Shown here one piece after another: positions 31,236-39,366 of a stretch of 64,000 bases of DNA. The notes beneath the pieces were generated by a model, which was given only the letters and a program-made list of their open reading frames with translations, was not told the origin of the DNA and did no database searches. The stretch's first letter is position 1, and every line of letters begins with the position of its first letter. The position numbers were made by a program, and so were the translations under genes. The stretch comes from Achromobacter pestifer (GTDB taxonomy: Bacteria > Pseudomonadota > Gammaproteobacteria > Burkholderiales > Burkholderiaceae_B), in contig NZ_CADIJX010000003.1 of assembly GCF_902859625.1 (NCBI RefSeq), positions 744,001-808,000 on the forward strand, given 5' to 3'.

Positions 31236-32108
31236 AAAATTGCATTGATTGGATGTGGGGAAGTCGGCGAGTGCTATGCGCAGGCGTGGGTAGCCGGGGG
31301 GCATTCGATCGTCGGCATTTGCGAGCTGCGCCAGGACGCCGAGATGCAGGCGCGCGCCGCCTCGCATGGCAGCGCGCTGCATGGAGAGCCCGGCCCGTGG
31401 TTGGCGGAAGCCGACATCGTTGTGTCGGCGGTGTTCGGCCATGCGGCCCTGAAAGTGGCGACGCAAGCGCTGCCGCATCTGCGCGGCGACGCCTCCTATG
31501 CGGATTTCACGACCGCGAGCGCGGCCGACATGCGTGCTGCCGCTGATATCGCCGCACAGCGCGGTGTGCCCTTCACCGATGTCGCGATCATGGGCGCCAT
31601 TGCGCTGCTGGGCGCGCGTACCCCGTTGCTGTGCGCGGGCACGGGTGCTCCTGCCGTGGCGGAATTCACGCTGGGCTGCGGAGCGCCCGCACAGGCGATT
31701 GACGGGCAGGCAGGCGATGCCGTCCGGCTCAAGCTGTTGCGCAGCATTCTGACCAAGGGCATGGAAAGCCTGGCCGTCGAATGTCTGGTTGCCGCCGAAA
31801 GCATGGGCTTGCGGGCATCGCTGTACGAAGTGTTGTCCGACATGGATCGGACGCCGTTGACGACATTCGTCGATTCGTTCGTGCGTTCGCATGTGTTGCA
31901 CGCGCCACGCCGCTTGGCTGAGGTGCGCGAGGCGCGCGAACAATTGGTCGAGGCCGGTTTGCAGCCGTTGGTGCTGGATGGCGTTGAACGCCTCTTCGCA
32001 CGGACAACCAAGGGTATCGAGGCAGCGCGCGATGCGGGGTCATTCAACGTCCCCGATTCCGTCGCGGATCGGCTGGCGTGGCTGACGCCCTTGGCCCGCC
32101 AATCCTGA
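31233..32108 (+). CDS. NAD(P)-dependent oxidoreductase, 3-hydroxyisobutyrate-dehydrogenase-like (DUF1932)
   Basis: This 291-residue protein starts MKIALIGCGEVGECYAQAW, a Rossmann NAD(P) loop (GxGxxG), followed by ADIVVSAVFGHAALKVA and the catalytic-type Lys in RSILTKGMESLAVECL. The C-terminal helical domain is of the DUF1932 type. It heads a three-gene operon with a Bug binding protein and an RraA-like protein, so it may oxidise a hydroxy-dicarboxylate. The start codon lies inside an inverted repeat. Confidence 0.82.
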   Translation: MKIALIGCGEVGECYAQAWVAGGHSIVGICELRQDAEMQARAASHGSALHGEPGPWLAEADIVVSAVFGHAALKVATQALPHLRGDASYADFTTASAADMRAAADIAAQRGVPFTDVAIMGAIALLGARTPLLCAGTGAPAVAEFTLGCGAPAQAIDGQAGDAVRLKLLRSILTKGMESLAVECLVAAESMGLRASLYEVLSDMDRTPLTTFVDSFVRSHVLHAPRRLAEVREAREQLVEAGLQPLVLDGVERLFARTTKGIEAARDAGSFNVPDSVADRLAWLTPLARQS

Positions 32109-32167
32109 ATCGCGGAGCCGGCCCCATAGAGGGCCGCGCCATTCCAAAAACACAAGTGAGGAAGACA

Positions 32168-33133
32168 ATGACATCTTTGAAGACTCTGCTGGCGGCGACG
32201 CTGCTGGCGTCATGCGCCGTGGCCAGCGCGGCCGACATGGGCACGGCCCCCATCACGTTGATTTCGCCGTTTCCGCCGGGCGGGGGAACCGACACCCTGA
32301 CCCGCATGATCGGATCCGCCATCGCGCAGGACACGGGCTGGAACATCGTGGTCGAGAACAAGCCGGGCGCGGGTGGCAACCTGGCGCTTGACGCCACGGC
32401 GCGCGCCAAGCCCGACGGGCACACGCTGGTCATGGCGCAGACCGACAACATCGTGCTGAACCCGTGGCTGTACAACAAACTCAGCTACGACACCTTCAAG
32501 GACTTCAAGCCCGTGGGCCTCGTGGCATCGTCGCCGAGCGTGTTCGTGGTGGTGCCGGAGTCCCCCTACAAGACGCTGGACGATGTGGTGAAGGCGGCCA
32601 AGGCGCGTCCGGGCCAGGTGTCGCTGGGCATTCCCGGCATCGGTGGCAGCGGCGATCTGATTGGCCACCTGTGGCGCAAGGCCGCGGGCATGGAACTGAT
32701 GCATGTGCCGTACCGTGGCTGGTCGCAGGCATTCCCCGATCTGGCCAGCGGCCGCATTGATCTTTACACGGGCTCTGTCGCGTCGCTGCTGCCGCAGATT
32801 CGCGGCGGCAAGGTCCGCGCGCTGGCCGTGGTGGCGGACGAGCGTTCGCCCGCCTTGCCCGACGTGCCGACGTTTGCCGAAAGCGGTTTCAAGACCATCA
32901 ACCAAACGATCTGGTGGGGGCTGATGGCTCCAGGCAAGACGCCGGACGATGTGATCGCCACGCTGAACCAGGCGCTGAATGCCTCGCAGGCCAAACCCGA
33001 CGTTGTGAAGAAGCTTGAAGAGTCCGGCTACAGCGTCATGACGGGCACGCCAGCGGATCTGGGCAAGCGCCATCGCGCCGATCACGACATCTTCGGGAAA
33101 GTCGTTCAAGAAGCCGGCATCCCGAAACAATGA
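32168..33133 (+). CDS. Bug-family TTT periplasmic solute-binding protein
   Basis: The ATG at 32168 follows GAGGAAGACA and opens a signal peptide (MTSLKTLLAATLLASCAVAS, cleaved near AADMG). The 321-residue product has PITLISPFPPGGGTDTLTRM, VVENKPGAGGNLALDATA, VPYRGWSQAFPDLASGRIDL and PDVPTFAESGF. It is the transport-linked member of the dehydrogenase/RraA operon and probably binds a dicarboxylate. No TctA or TctB gene is present in the window. Confidence 0.9.
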   Translation: MTSLKTLLAATLLASCAVASAADMGTAPITLISPFPPGGGTDTLTRMIGSAIAQDTGWNIVVENKPGAGGNLALDATARAKPDGHTLVMAQTDNIVLNPWLYNKLSYDTFKDFKPVGLVASSPSVFVVVPESPYKTLDDVVKAAKARPGQVSLGIPGIGGSGDLIGHLWRKAAGMELMHVPYRGWSQAFPDLASGRIDLYTGSVASLLPQIRGGKVRALAVVADERSPALPDVPTFAESGFKTINQTIWWGLMAPGKTPDDVIATLNQALNASQAKPDVVKKLEESGYSVMTGTPADLGKRHRADHDIFGKVVQEAGIPKQ

Positions 33134-33173
33134 TCTTGCGAGATCCACAGACGAAGCACCAGGAGAGCCTGTC

Positions 33174-33842
33174 ATGATCGGTTTTGAGATTCACCCGCGC
33201 AAGCGCGCGGTCAGCAGCGAATTTGTCGAGAAGTTCCGTCACGTCCCCGTTGCCAACATCAGTGATTGCATGTCACGCATGACGGCCGGCGGCGCGCGTC
33301 TGCGGCCGATGCATGACGGCCATCCGCTGGCGGGTCCGGCGCTGACGGTGCGTACGCGCCCAGGCGACAATCTGCTGGTGCACAAGGCGCTGGAACTGGC
33401 CCAGCCGGGCGATGTGGTGGTGGTGGACGCCGGCGGCGACCTGACCAACGCCATCATCGGCGAAATCATGACCACCTACGCGCAGTCGCGCGGCCTGGCC
33501 GGCATCGTGATCAACGGTGCGATCCGCGATAGCGGCACGATCCGGCGCGGCTCATTTCCGGTGTATGCCGCCGGCGTGACGCACCGTGGACCTTACAAGG
33601 ATGGTCCGGGCGAGATCAACGGCGTCATTGCGTTGGACGGCATGACGATCGAACCGGGTGACCTGATCCTGGGTGACGAAGACGGATTGTTGTCGTTGCC
33701 GTATGACCAGGTGGCGGCGCTGTACGACGCCGCGTCGGCCAAGCATGGCGTGGAAGAGCAGATGTTGGCGCAGATCGCTGCCGGCACGCTGGATACCGCG
33801 TGGATCGACGCCCGGTTGAAGGCGCAGGGCTGGCAGCCCTGA
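33174..33842 (+). CDS. RraA-like / HMG-CHA aldolase family protein
   Basis: This 222-residue protein has the family opening VPVANISDCMSRMTAGGARL. The substrate and metal site is in GDVVVVDAGGDLTNAIIGEIM and GLAGIVINGAIRDSGTIR, where the RD pair binds substrate and Mg. The RraA fold includes 4-hydroxy-4-methyl-2-oxoglutarate / 4-carboxy-4-hydroxy-2-oxoadipate aldolase as well as the RNase E inhibitor. The operon context (dehydrogenase, Bug) favours an aldolase or decarboxylase in aromatic- or hydroxy-acid breakdown. Confidence 0.87.
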   Translation: MIGFEIHPRKRAVSSEFVEKFRHVPVANISDCMSRMTAGGARLRPMHDGHPLAGPALTVRTRPGDNLLVHKALELAQPGDVVVVDAGGDLTNAIIGEIMTTYAQSRGLAGIVINGAIRDSGTIRRGSFPVYAAGVTHRGPYKDGPGEINGVIALDGMTIEPGDLILGDEDGLLSLPYDQVAALYDAASAKHGVEEQMLAQIAAGTLDTAWIDARLKAQGWQP

Positions 33843-33857
33843 ACGGCTGGTCCGTCG

Positions 33858-34220
33858 TTAGCGCTTAGTGATGCCCAGGCGGTGCAGCAGCCGTTTCTTG
33901 ACTGCGCCGCCGTAAGCCCACGACAGCACCGCCAGCACCAGCATCGTCACCGTGAAGTACGCGCGCGCGGCGAGCGGCACCGGATTCAATTCGGCAATGG
34001 TCCGCATCGGCTCATAAGACGTGAAGTCGCTGGCCGCCAAGCCACTGAACAACAGGGCCAGCACCGGCCCGGTGAAGTGCGGGCGTTCGCCTCGCGACGC
34101 CTTGTCGTCCAGGAAAGACCAGCGGAACAAGCGCATCAGCTGAACCGCGACGGAGACCAGCGGAATGGCCACGGCCAGCAGCAGGACGAAAAGGGCGACA
34201 AGAATCTGGGGCGAATACAT
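33858..34220 (-). CDS. Uncharacterised membrane protein
   Basis: The start MYSPQILVALFVLLLAVAIP at 34220 gives 120 residues with three likely membrane segments (about 5-27, 50-65 and 82-105) and a basic C-terminal tail (KKRLLHRLGITKR). I do not recognise the family. It lies between the GntR gene (26 nt) and the convergent RraA gene, and may share the GntR transcript. Confidence 0.65.
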   Translation of the reverse strand: MYSPQILVALFVLLLAVAIPLVSVAVQLMRLFRWSFLDDKASRGERPHFTGPVLALLFSGLAASDFTSYEPMRTIAELNPVPLAARAYFTVTMLVLAVLSWAYGGAVKKRLLHRLGITKR

Positions 34221-34246
34221 GAAAGGACGGTAGGAAGACGCTGCAA

Positions 34247-34912
34247 TCACGCAGTGGGCGCATCGCCCTGGGGCTTGCGCTGGCTGCGGAACAGCAGGTG
34301 CGTGGTGGTCAGGTGAAAACGCATGGCGATGTCCGCGCAGCCGGGGTCACGGGCGCGCAACGCGGCGATGATCTGGCGGTGGTGTTCCACGCTGCGCAGC
34401 ATGTCGTCATGCGTATAGAAGTAGAACGAGCCGATGATGATCGGCATGTCCAGCAGGTTTTCGACCATCGCCCGCACGCGCGCGGACTGCGCGGCATCTA
34501 GCAAGGCGTGATGGAACAGGTTATTGCAATGCTGCACGCGCGCCACCTTGTCGGTGTCGTCGGACAGGATGGCGTCCAGCATGCGTTGGTTGATCTGCTC
34601 TAGATGGTCGATCTGTTCAGGGGTGGCGCGTTCCGCGGCGCTCCGCGCGGCATAAGGCTCCAGCAGCAGCCGCAGCTCGAACGCTTCATTGATGTCGCGG
34701 TCCACCCAACCCAGGACCACCGCCCCGCGCCGGCCTTCACGCTTGACCAGGCCATCGGTGATCAGCCGTTCGATCGCGCTGCGAACCGGCGTGCGGCTGA
34801 CGGATAGTTCCGTCGCGATGTGCTCTTCGCGCAGATGCTCGCCAGGCAAGAACACGCCGGACATCAGCCGTCGGCGGAGTTCCCCGTAGACAAGGTCGCG
34901 GGCGCTGGTCAT
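34247..34912 (-). CDS. GntR-family (FCD/FadR subfamily) transcriptional regulator
   Basis: This 221-residue protein has an N-terminal winged helix (DLVYGELRRRLMSGVFLPGEHL, then HIATELSVSRTPVRSAIERL). Its C-terminal FCD helical domain has the Asp/His metal-binding set (NNLFHHALLDAA, VEHHRQIIAALRARD, MRFHL). FCD regulators bind short hydroxy or keto acids. It is likely to control the nearby dehydrogenase/Bug/RraA operon, though that operon is not directly divergent from it. Confidence 0.9.
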   Translation of the reverse strand: MTSARDLVYGELRRRLMSGVFLPGEHLREEHIATELSVSRTPVRSAIERLITDGLVKREGRRGAVVLGWVDRDINEAFELRLLLEPYAARSAAERATPEQIDHLEQINQRMLDAILSDDTDKVARVQHCNNLFHHALLDAAQSARVRAMVENLLDMPIIIGSFYFYTHDDMLRSVEHHRQIIAALRARDPGCADIAMRFHLTTTHLLFRSQRKPQGDAPTA

Positions 34913-35040
34913 GGTGAAGCCAAATTCCTAAGGGCGCAAAGTGATCCAGACTATACCCGAAGGGGACGGCCCTTCCGGCGTGGATGAAACACGTTCGCCC
35001 GGGGCGGCCAGACGCATTGCCGTCAAGGCCGGAGTCAGGC

Positions 35041-35063
35041 AATAATCAGCACTGATTCTTATT
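35041..35063. promoter_or_regulatory. AT-rich palindrome upstream of second FecI gene, Fur-like
   Basis: AATCAG-CA-CTGATT (35044-35057) is a perfect inverted repeat flanked by AATAA and TTATT. It ends 14 nt before the sigma-factor ATG. Iron-starvation sigma genes are usually Fur-repressed, but the match to the 19-bp Fur consensus is only moderate. Confidence 0.35.
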
Positions 35064-35077
35064 CACAAAACTCTTTC

Positions 35078-35593
35078 ATGTCTACTTCCGAGCAGGCAGC
35101 CACGGCGGCGGTGCAGCACATCTATGAAGCGCATCACGGCTGGCTGTACGGCTGGCTGCGAAGGCGGCTGGGCAATAGCGCCGATGCCGCCGACCTGGCG
35201 CAAGACACGTTCGTCGGGCTGATGTCCACGCATCGCCGCAGGGCGCTGCCGGTGCTGGCCGAGCCGCGCGCTTATCTGACCACCATCGCCAAGCGGCTCA
35301 TGGTGGACATGTACCGGCGCCATGCGCTTGAACATGCCTACCTGGAGGCGCTGGCCGCCATGCCGCCGCGGCACGCGCCTTCGGAAGAGCAGCGCCTGAT
35401 CGTGCTGCAATCCTTGCGCGAGGCGGACGCCTTGCTGGCTGCCTTGCCGGACAAGGTGCGCGCGGCCTTTCTCCTGTCGCAGCTCGACGGCCTGACTTAT
35501 GAGCAGATTGGCGCCGAGATGGGCGTGAGCCTGCGTACCGTCAAGCGTTACATGGCAGAGGCGTTCAAGCATTGCATCCTGGCGGAATCATGA
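35078..35593 (+). CDS. ECF RNA polymerase sigma factor, FecI-like (second module)
   Basis: This 171-residue two-domain sigma factor has region 2 HHGWLYGWLRRRLGNSADAADLAQDTFVGL and region 4 LTYEQIGAEMGVSLRTVKRYMAEAFKHC. It is closely related in sequence to the sigma factor at 1689-2171, and both are followed by fecR and receptor genes with an ATGA overlap, suggesting module duplication or shared ancestry. It should direct transcription of the downstream receptor when its siderophore is present. A palindrome just upstream may be a Fur operator. Confidence 0.92.
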   Translation: MSTSEQAATAAVQHIYEAHHGWLYGWLRRRLGNSADAADLAQDTFVGLMSTHRRRALPVLAEPRAYLTTIAKRLMVDMYRRHALEHAYLEALAAMPPRHAPSEEQRLIVLQSLREADALLAALPDKVRAAFLLSQLDGLTYEQIGAEMGVSLRTVKRYMAEAFKHCILAES

Positions 35594-36540
35594 GCGCGGC
35601 AGACGGGAAGGCCATCGATGCCGACATCGCCGGTGAAGCGGCCGAGTGGCTGGTCCGGTTGTATTCGGGGCATTTCACCGAGGCGGACCGGTTGGCTTGC
35701 GAGCGTTGGCGGCAGCGCAGCGCGGAACATGACCGGGCCTGGCAGCGAGCGCAGGCCGTGCTGGGAAAGTTCGGGGCATTGCCCCAGGGGCTGGGCCGCG
35801 CCACCGTGGAAGCGGCGAAATCGCGCCGCGCCGCCGTACGCGCCCTGGCTGGGCTGATCGCCGTATTGCCTGCGGGCTGGCTAGCCTGGAAAGTGGCCCC
35901 CTGGCAGTCCTGGGCCGCCGACTATGCCACGGACAGCGGCCAGCGCCGCCGTTTTGAGTTGCCCGACGGCACCCTGCTGACCCTGAACACCGCCAGCGCC
36001 CTGGATCTGGCTTACGACGAGACAGTGCGTCTGCTGCGCTTGCGCCGGGGGGAAGTGCTGGTGCGCACATCGCGCAGCGCCGATCCTCGGCCGTTGGTGT
36101 TGCGCAGCGCCGAAGGCGCCGTGCAGGCGCTGGGCACGGTGTTCACCGTCAGGCAGTTCGACGCGCATACGCAGGTTGCGGTCCTTGAGGGGCGGGTGCG
36201 GATATCTCCCAACGGCGGACCCGCCGCCATTCTGGAGGCCGGGGCGTGCACCGATTTTTCCGAAGCGTCCGTGCAGCCGCCCTGGAGACCCATGCGTTCT
36301 CCCGGGGCATGGGAAGACGGCGTGCTGTATGCGGACGACTGGCGCCTTGCGGACTTTGTGCGCGAATTGGGCAGATATCGCCCGGGCCTCCTGCGTTGCG
36401 ACCCGGAAGTGGGTGAACTGCGGATTTCCGGTGGATTCCAGCTGGACGATACCGATGCGGCGTTGCTGGCGGTGGCGCGCAGCCTGCCCGTGAAAGTGGT
36501 GTACCGCAGCCGCTATTGGGTGACGGTCGCGGCGGCGTGA
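35590..36540 (+). CDS. FecR-family transmembrane sensor (second module)
   Basis: The ATG at 35590 overlaps the sigma stop (ATGA), giving 316 residues. It has the DUF4880 cytoplasmic part (GEAAEWLVRLYSGHFTEADRLACERW), a membrane segment near residues 85-105 (ALAGLIAVLPAGWLAW), and the periplasmic FecR domain (GQRRRFELPDGTLLTLNTASAL). The C-terminal receptor-contact part has VRELGRYRPGLLRCDP, nearly the same as in the first FecR of this window. Confidence 0.92.
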   Translation: MSAADGKAIDADIAGEAAEWLVRLYSGHFTEADRLACERWRQRSAEHDRAWQRAQAVLGKFGALPQGLGRATVEAAKSRRAAVRALAGLIAVLPAGWLAWKVAPWQSWAADYATDSGQRRRFELPDGTLLTLNTASALDLAYDETVRLLRLRRGEVLVRTSRSADPRPLVLRSAEGAVQALGTVFTVRQFDAHTQVAVLEGRVRISPNGGPAAILEAGACTDFSEASVQPPWRPMRSPGAWEDGVLYADDWRLADFVRELGRYRPGLLRCDPEVGELRISGGFQLDDTDAALLAVARSLPVKVVYRSRYWVTVAAA

Positions 36541-36622
36541 AGCCGGCGCGCGTGGCACTTTTTTGGCGCTAGTCCGACAAGCCCTGGTACGCCACCGAGT
36601 TGGCGCTCTTGCCGGAATACGC

Positions 36623-39097
36623 ATGATGCCTGTCCCCCATTCAAAATCCACGCCCGTCCAGCGCCGCCGCATGGCCCGTGCGGCGTTCTGCCTGGCGCTT
36701 GCCGCCTCGATGCCGGCGTTTGCCCAGACGCCGCCTTCGGCGCCCGCCAGCCAGGCGCGGTTCGATATCCCCGGCGGGCCTCTGGACGCGGCGCTGACGG
36801 CGTTTGCTGGCGCCGCCCGCATCAACCTGTCGTTTGATCCGGCCCTGGCCCGGGGACGCCGCACGGCTGGCCTTCAAGGCAGCTATTCCGTGGATGCCGG
36901 GCTGGCGCGTTTGCTGGCGGGCACGTCATTGATTGCCAGGCAGGACGCGCCCAAGGTGTACACGTTGCGCCTGCTGCCCGAAGACGCCGCGCAGTTGCCT
37001 GCGGTCCTGGTGGAAGGCGCGGCCGAATCGGCCTATGGCCCGGTATTGGGGTATGTGGCGCAGCGCAGCGCTACTGGGACCAAGACCGACGCGGCGTTGG
37101 TCGAGGTGCCGCAAACCGTCAATGTGGTGACGCGCGACGAGTTCACCGCCCGCGCGGCGCGCACGGTGGTGGAAGCGCTGGCTTACACGCCAGGCGTCTA
37201 CGCGCCGGGCGGCAGCGCGGATCTGCGGTACGACAACATCTATCTTCGAGGGGGCCAGGCGGCGCGAAACAATCTGGACGGCTCCAGGCTGCCCTATGGC
37301 GCCTACAGCTTCGGCATGCTTCAGATCGAACCCTACGGACTGGAACGGGTTGAAGTGCTGAAGGGGCCGTCGTCGGTGCTGTACGGCCAGAACACGCCAG
37401 GCGGGCTGATCAACATGGTCAGCAAGCTGCCCACCGATACGCCGCAACGCGAAATCCAGCTTCAAACCGGCAGCTATGGCCGGGCCCAGGCCGCGTTGGA
37501 TCTGGGCGGACCGGCGGATGAGGCAGGGCAGTGGCGCTATCGATTGGTGGCGTTGCAGCGCGATGCCGCGCAGTCGCCGCACTACACCCGGGACGATCGC
37601 AGTTTCGTCGCGCCCGCGTTGACCTGGCAGCCCAATGCCGCCACCTCGTTGACGCTGCTGGGCTTTTATCAGAAAGACCGGCAGGTGCCGCTTTATGGGA
37701 CGTTGCCGGCGGCGGGCACGCTATTGCCCAACCCCAACGGCAGGTTGCCGTGGGATCGCTATGCTGGCGAACCGGACTGGGATATCTACAAGCGCGAGCA
37801 GACGTCGGCGGGTTACCTGTTCTCGCATCAGGCCAACGACACATGGACCTTCAGGCAGCAGCTGCGCTACAGCCACATGCGGGGCGAGGCCCGGGCCAGT
37901 TCGGGCTATCTGTTGAATCCGGCGGATATGCGCACGTGGTCCCGCACGATGTCCCGGGGGCAGGGCTCGGGCACGACGCTGACGGTCGACACCCAGGCGG
38001 TGGCCCATTTCCAGACAGGCGCGCTGGGGCATGAATTGCTGCTCGGCTTCGACTACCTGAACATGCGCGACGCCTATTCCTTCGCAAACGTCATTGCGGG
38101 CGTGCCACCGCTGGATCTCTACGATCCGGTCTACGGCAGGCCAAGGCCGGGCGTGCAGGACCTGATCGCGCGGATCGATTCACGCCAGCGCACCGAGCAA
38201 TCGGGCCTGTACGTGCAAGACCAGCTCCGCTATGACAAGTGGCTTCTGACGCTGGGCGGGCGCTACGACATGGCGCGCGGCACGACCCGCAACCTGATGG
38301 CGGACACGCGGGCCGAGCAGCGCGACAGCGCGTTTACGGGCAGGGCAGGCCTGACCTACCTGTCCGACACCGGCATGGCGCCCTATGTCGCCTATTCGAC
38401 GTCCTTCGCCCCGACGGGAGGCACCGACTATCTGGGCGAACCGTTCCGGCCGTCGCGCGGCAAGCAGATTGAAGCGGGGATCAAGTACCAGCCGCCGGGC
38501 AGCGACAGCATGGTCACGCTTTCGGTCTATCAGTTGACGCAGACCGATACGCTGACCACTGACACCACGCCGGGCCGGCCGCCAGGCTTTCAGACACAGA
38601 CGGGTGAGATGCGGGCGCGCGGCATCGAACTTGAAGGCAAGGCGGACCTGGTGCGCGGACTGAGCCTCGTGGCCTCCTACTCATACTCGCAGTCGGAGTT
38701 GACCAAGAGCCAGAACGTAGACATCGTGAACGGCGTGCCGGAGTCTAGGCAGGGCAAGAGCCCTTACTACGCGCCGCGCCACCAGGCTGCCGCATGGCTG
38801 GCTTATACGGTCCAGGAAGGCGCGTTGCAGGGGTTGGGCCTGGGGGCGGGCGTGCGCTATATCGGCGCCGACTGGGGGGATCCGGCAAACACGCTGCGCA
38901 TTCCCGCGGTGACGCTGGCGGATGCCGCCTTGTCCTACGACTTCGGGCGGCGCAATCCGGCCTTGCACGGTTTAAGCGCGGCCATCAACGCCAGCAATCT
39001 GTTCAATCGGACCTACGTCGGCACCTGCGTGACTTCCACGGCATGCAGCTTTGGCGCGGGCCGCGTCGTGCTGGCGACCTTGAAGTACGCATGGTGA
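36623..39097 (+). CDS. TonB-dependent siderophore receptor with STN domain (FoxA/FhuA-like)
   Basis: The start is taken at ATG 36623 (824 residues); a second ATG follows at once. The signal peptide ends PAFAQ. Then come the STN signalling domain (FDIPGGPLDAALTAFAGAA, about 50-105), the plug with VEVPQTVNVVTRDEF and ERVEVLKGPSSVLYGQNTPG, and a barrel ending LATLKYAW with terminal Trp. The plug style (LYGQNTPGGLINMVSK) is typical of hydroxamate siderophore receptors. It is part of an operon continuing into two inner-membrane proteins. Confidence 0.92.
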   Translation: MMPVPHSKSTPVQRRRMARAAFCLALAASMPAFAQTPPSAPASQARFDIPGGPLDAALTAFAGAARINLSFDPALARGRRTAGLQGSYSVDAGLARLLAGTSLIARQDAPKVYTLRLLPEDAAQLPAVLVEGAAESAYGPVLGYVAQRSATGTKTDAALVEVPQTVNVVTRDEFTARAARTVVEALAYTPGVYAPGGSADLRYDNIYLRGGQAARNNLDGSRLPYGAYSFGMLQIEPYGLERVEVLKGPSSVLYGQNTPGGLINMVSKLPTDTPQREIQLQTGSYGRAQAALDLGGPADEAGQWRYRLVALQRDAAQSPHYTRDDRSFVAPALTWQPNAATSLTLLGFYQKDRQVPLYGTLPAAGTLLPNPNGRLPWDRYAGEPDWDIYKREQTSAGYLFSHQANDTWTFRQQLRYSHMRGEARASSGYLLNPADMRTWSRTMSRGQGSGTTLTVDTQAVAHFQTGALGHELLLGFDYLNMRDAYSFANVIAGVPPLDLYDPVYGRPRPGVQDLIARIDSRQRTEQSGLYVQDQLRYDKWLLTLGGRYDMARGTTRNLMADTRAEQRDSAFTGRAGLTYLSDTGMAPYVAYSTSFAPTGGTDYLGEPFRPSRGKQIEAGIKYQPPGSDSMVTLSVYQLTQTDTLTTDTTPGRPPGFQTQTGEMRARGIELEGKADLVRGLSLVASYSYSQSELTKSQNVDIVNGVPESRQGKSPYYAPRHQAAAWLAYTVQEGALQGLGLGAGVRYIGADWGDPANTLRIPAVTLADAALSYDFGRRNPALHGLSAAINASNLFNRTYVGTCVTSTACSFGAGRVVLATLKYAW

Positions 39098-39366
39098 GCG
39101 GGCTGGCCGGCCGCGGCCGGATTGCCGCGCGCGCTCTGGCGGCCACGGCGGGCGTCTACGGTTGCCTCTATGCCGCCGTGGGCGCGGCCGCGTGTCTGCC
39201 GTGGCCAGCGGCGGACGCGATCCTGTATCCGGCCTTGATGGCGGTGCCTGCGCATGTGGCGTTGTCCATCTGGGCCTTCGCCGCGCGCAGCGTATCCAAG
39301 GTCTGGCTGGTGTTGGCGGCAAGCGGCTTGTCCAGCGCCGGCTTGTGGGCCTGGGCGGGGCAATGA
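39091..39366 (+). CDS. Small inner-membrane protein, DUF3649-like
   Basis: The ATG at 39091 overlaps the receptor's end by 7 nt. The 91-residue product has three hydrophobic segments (ALAATAGVYGCLYAAVGAAACL, ILYPALMAVPAHVALSIWAFAA, VWLVLAASGLSSAGLWAW). Small proteins of this kind (DUF3649) are regularly found between a siderophore receptor gene and a PepSY gene, as here. They are thought to help iron uptake, by an unknown mechanism. It overlaps the next gene as ATGA. Confidence 0.75.
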   Translation: MVSGLAGRGRIAARALAATAGVYGCLYAAVGAAACLPWPAADAILYPALMAVPAHVALSIWAFAARSVSKVWLVLAASGLSSAGLWAWAGQ

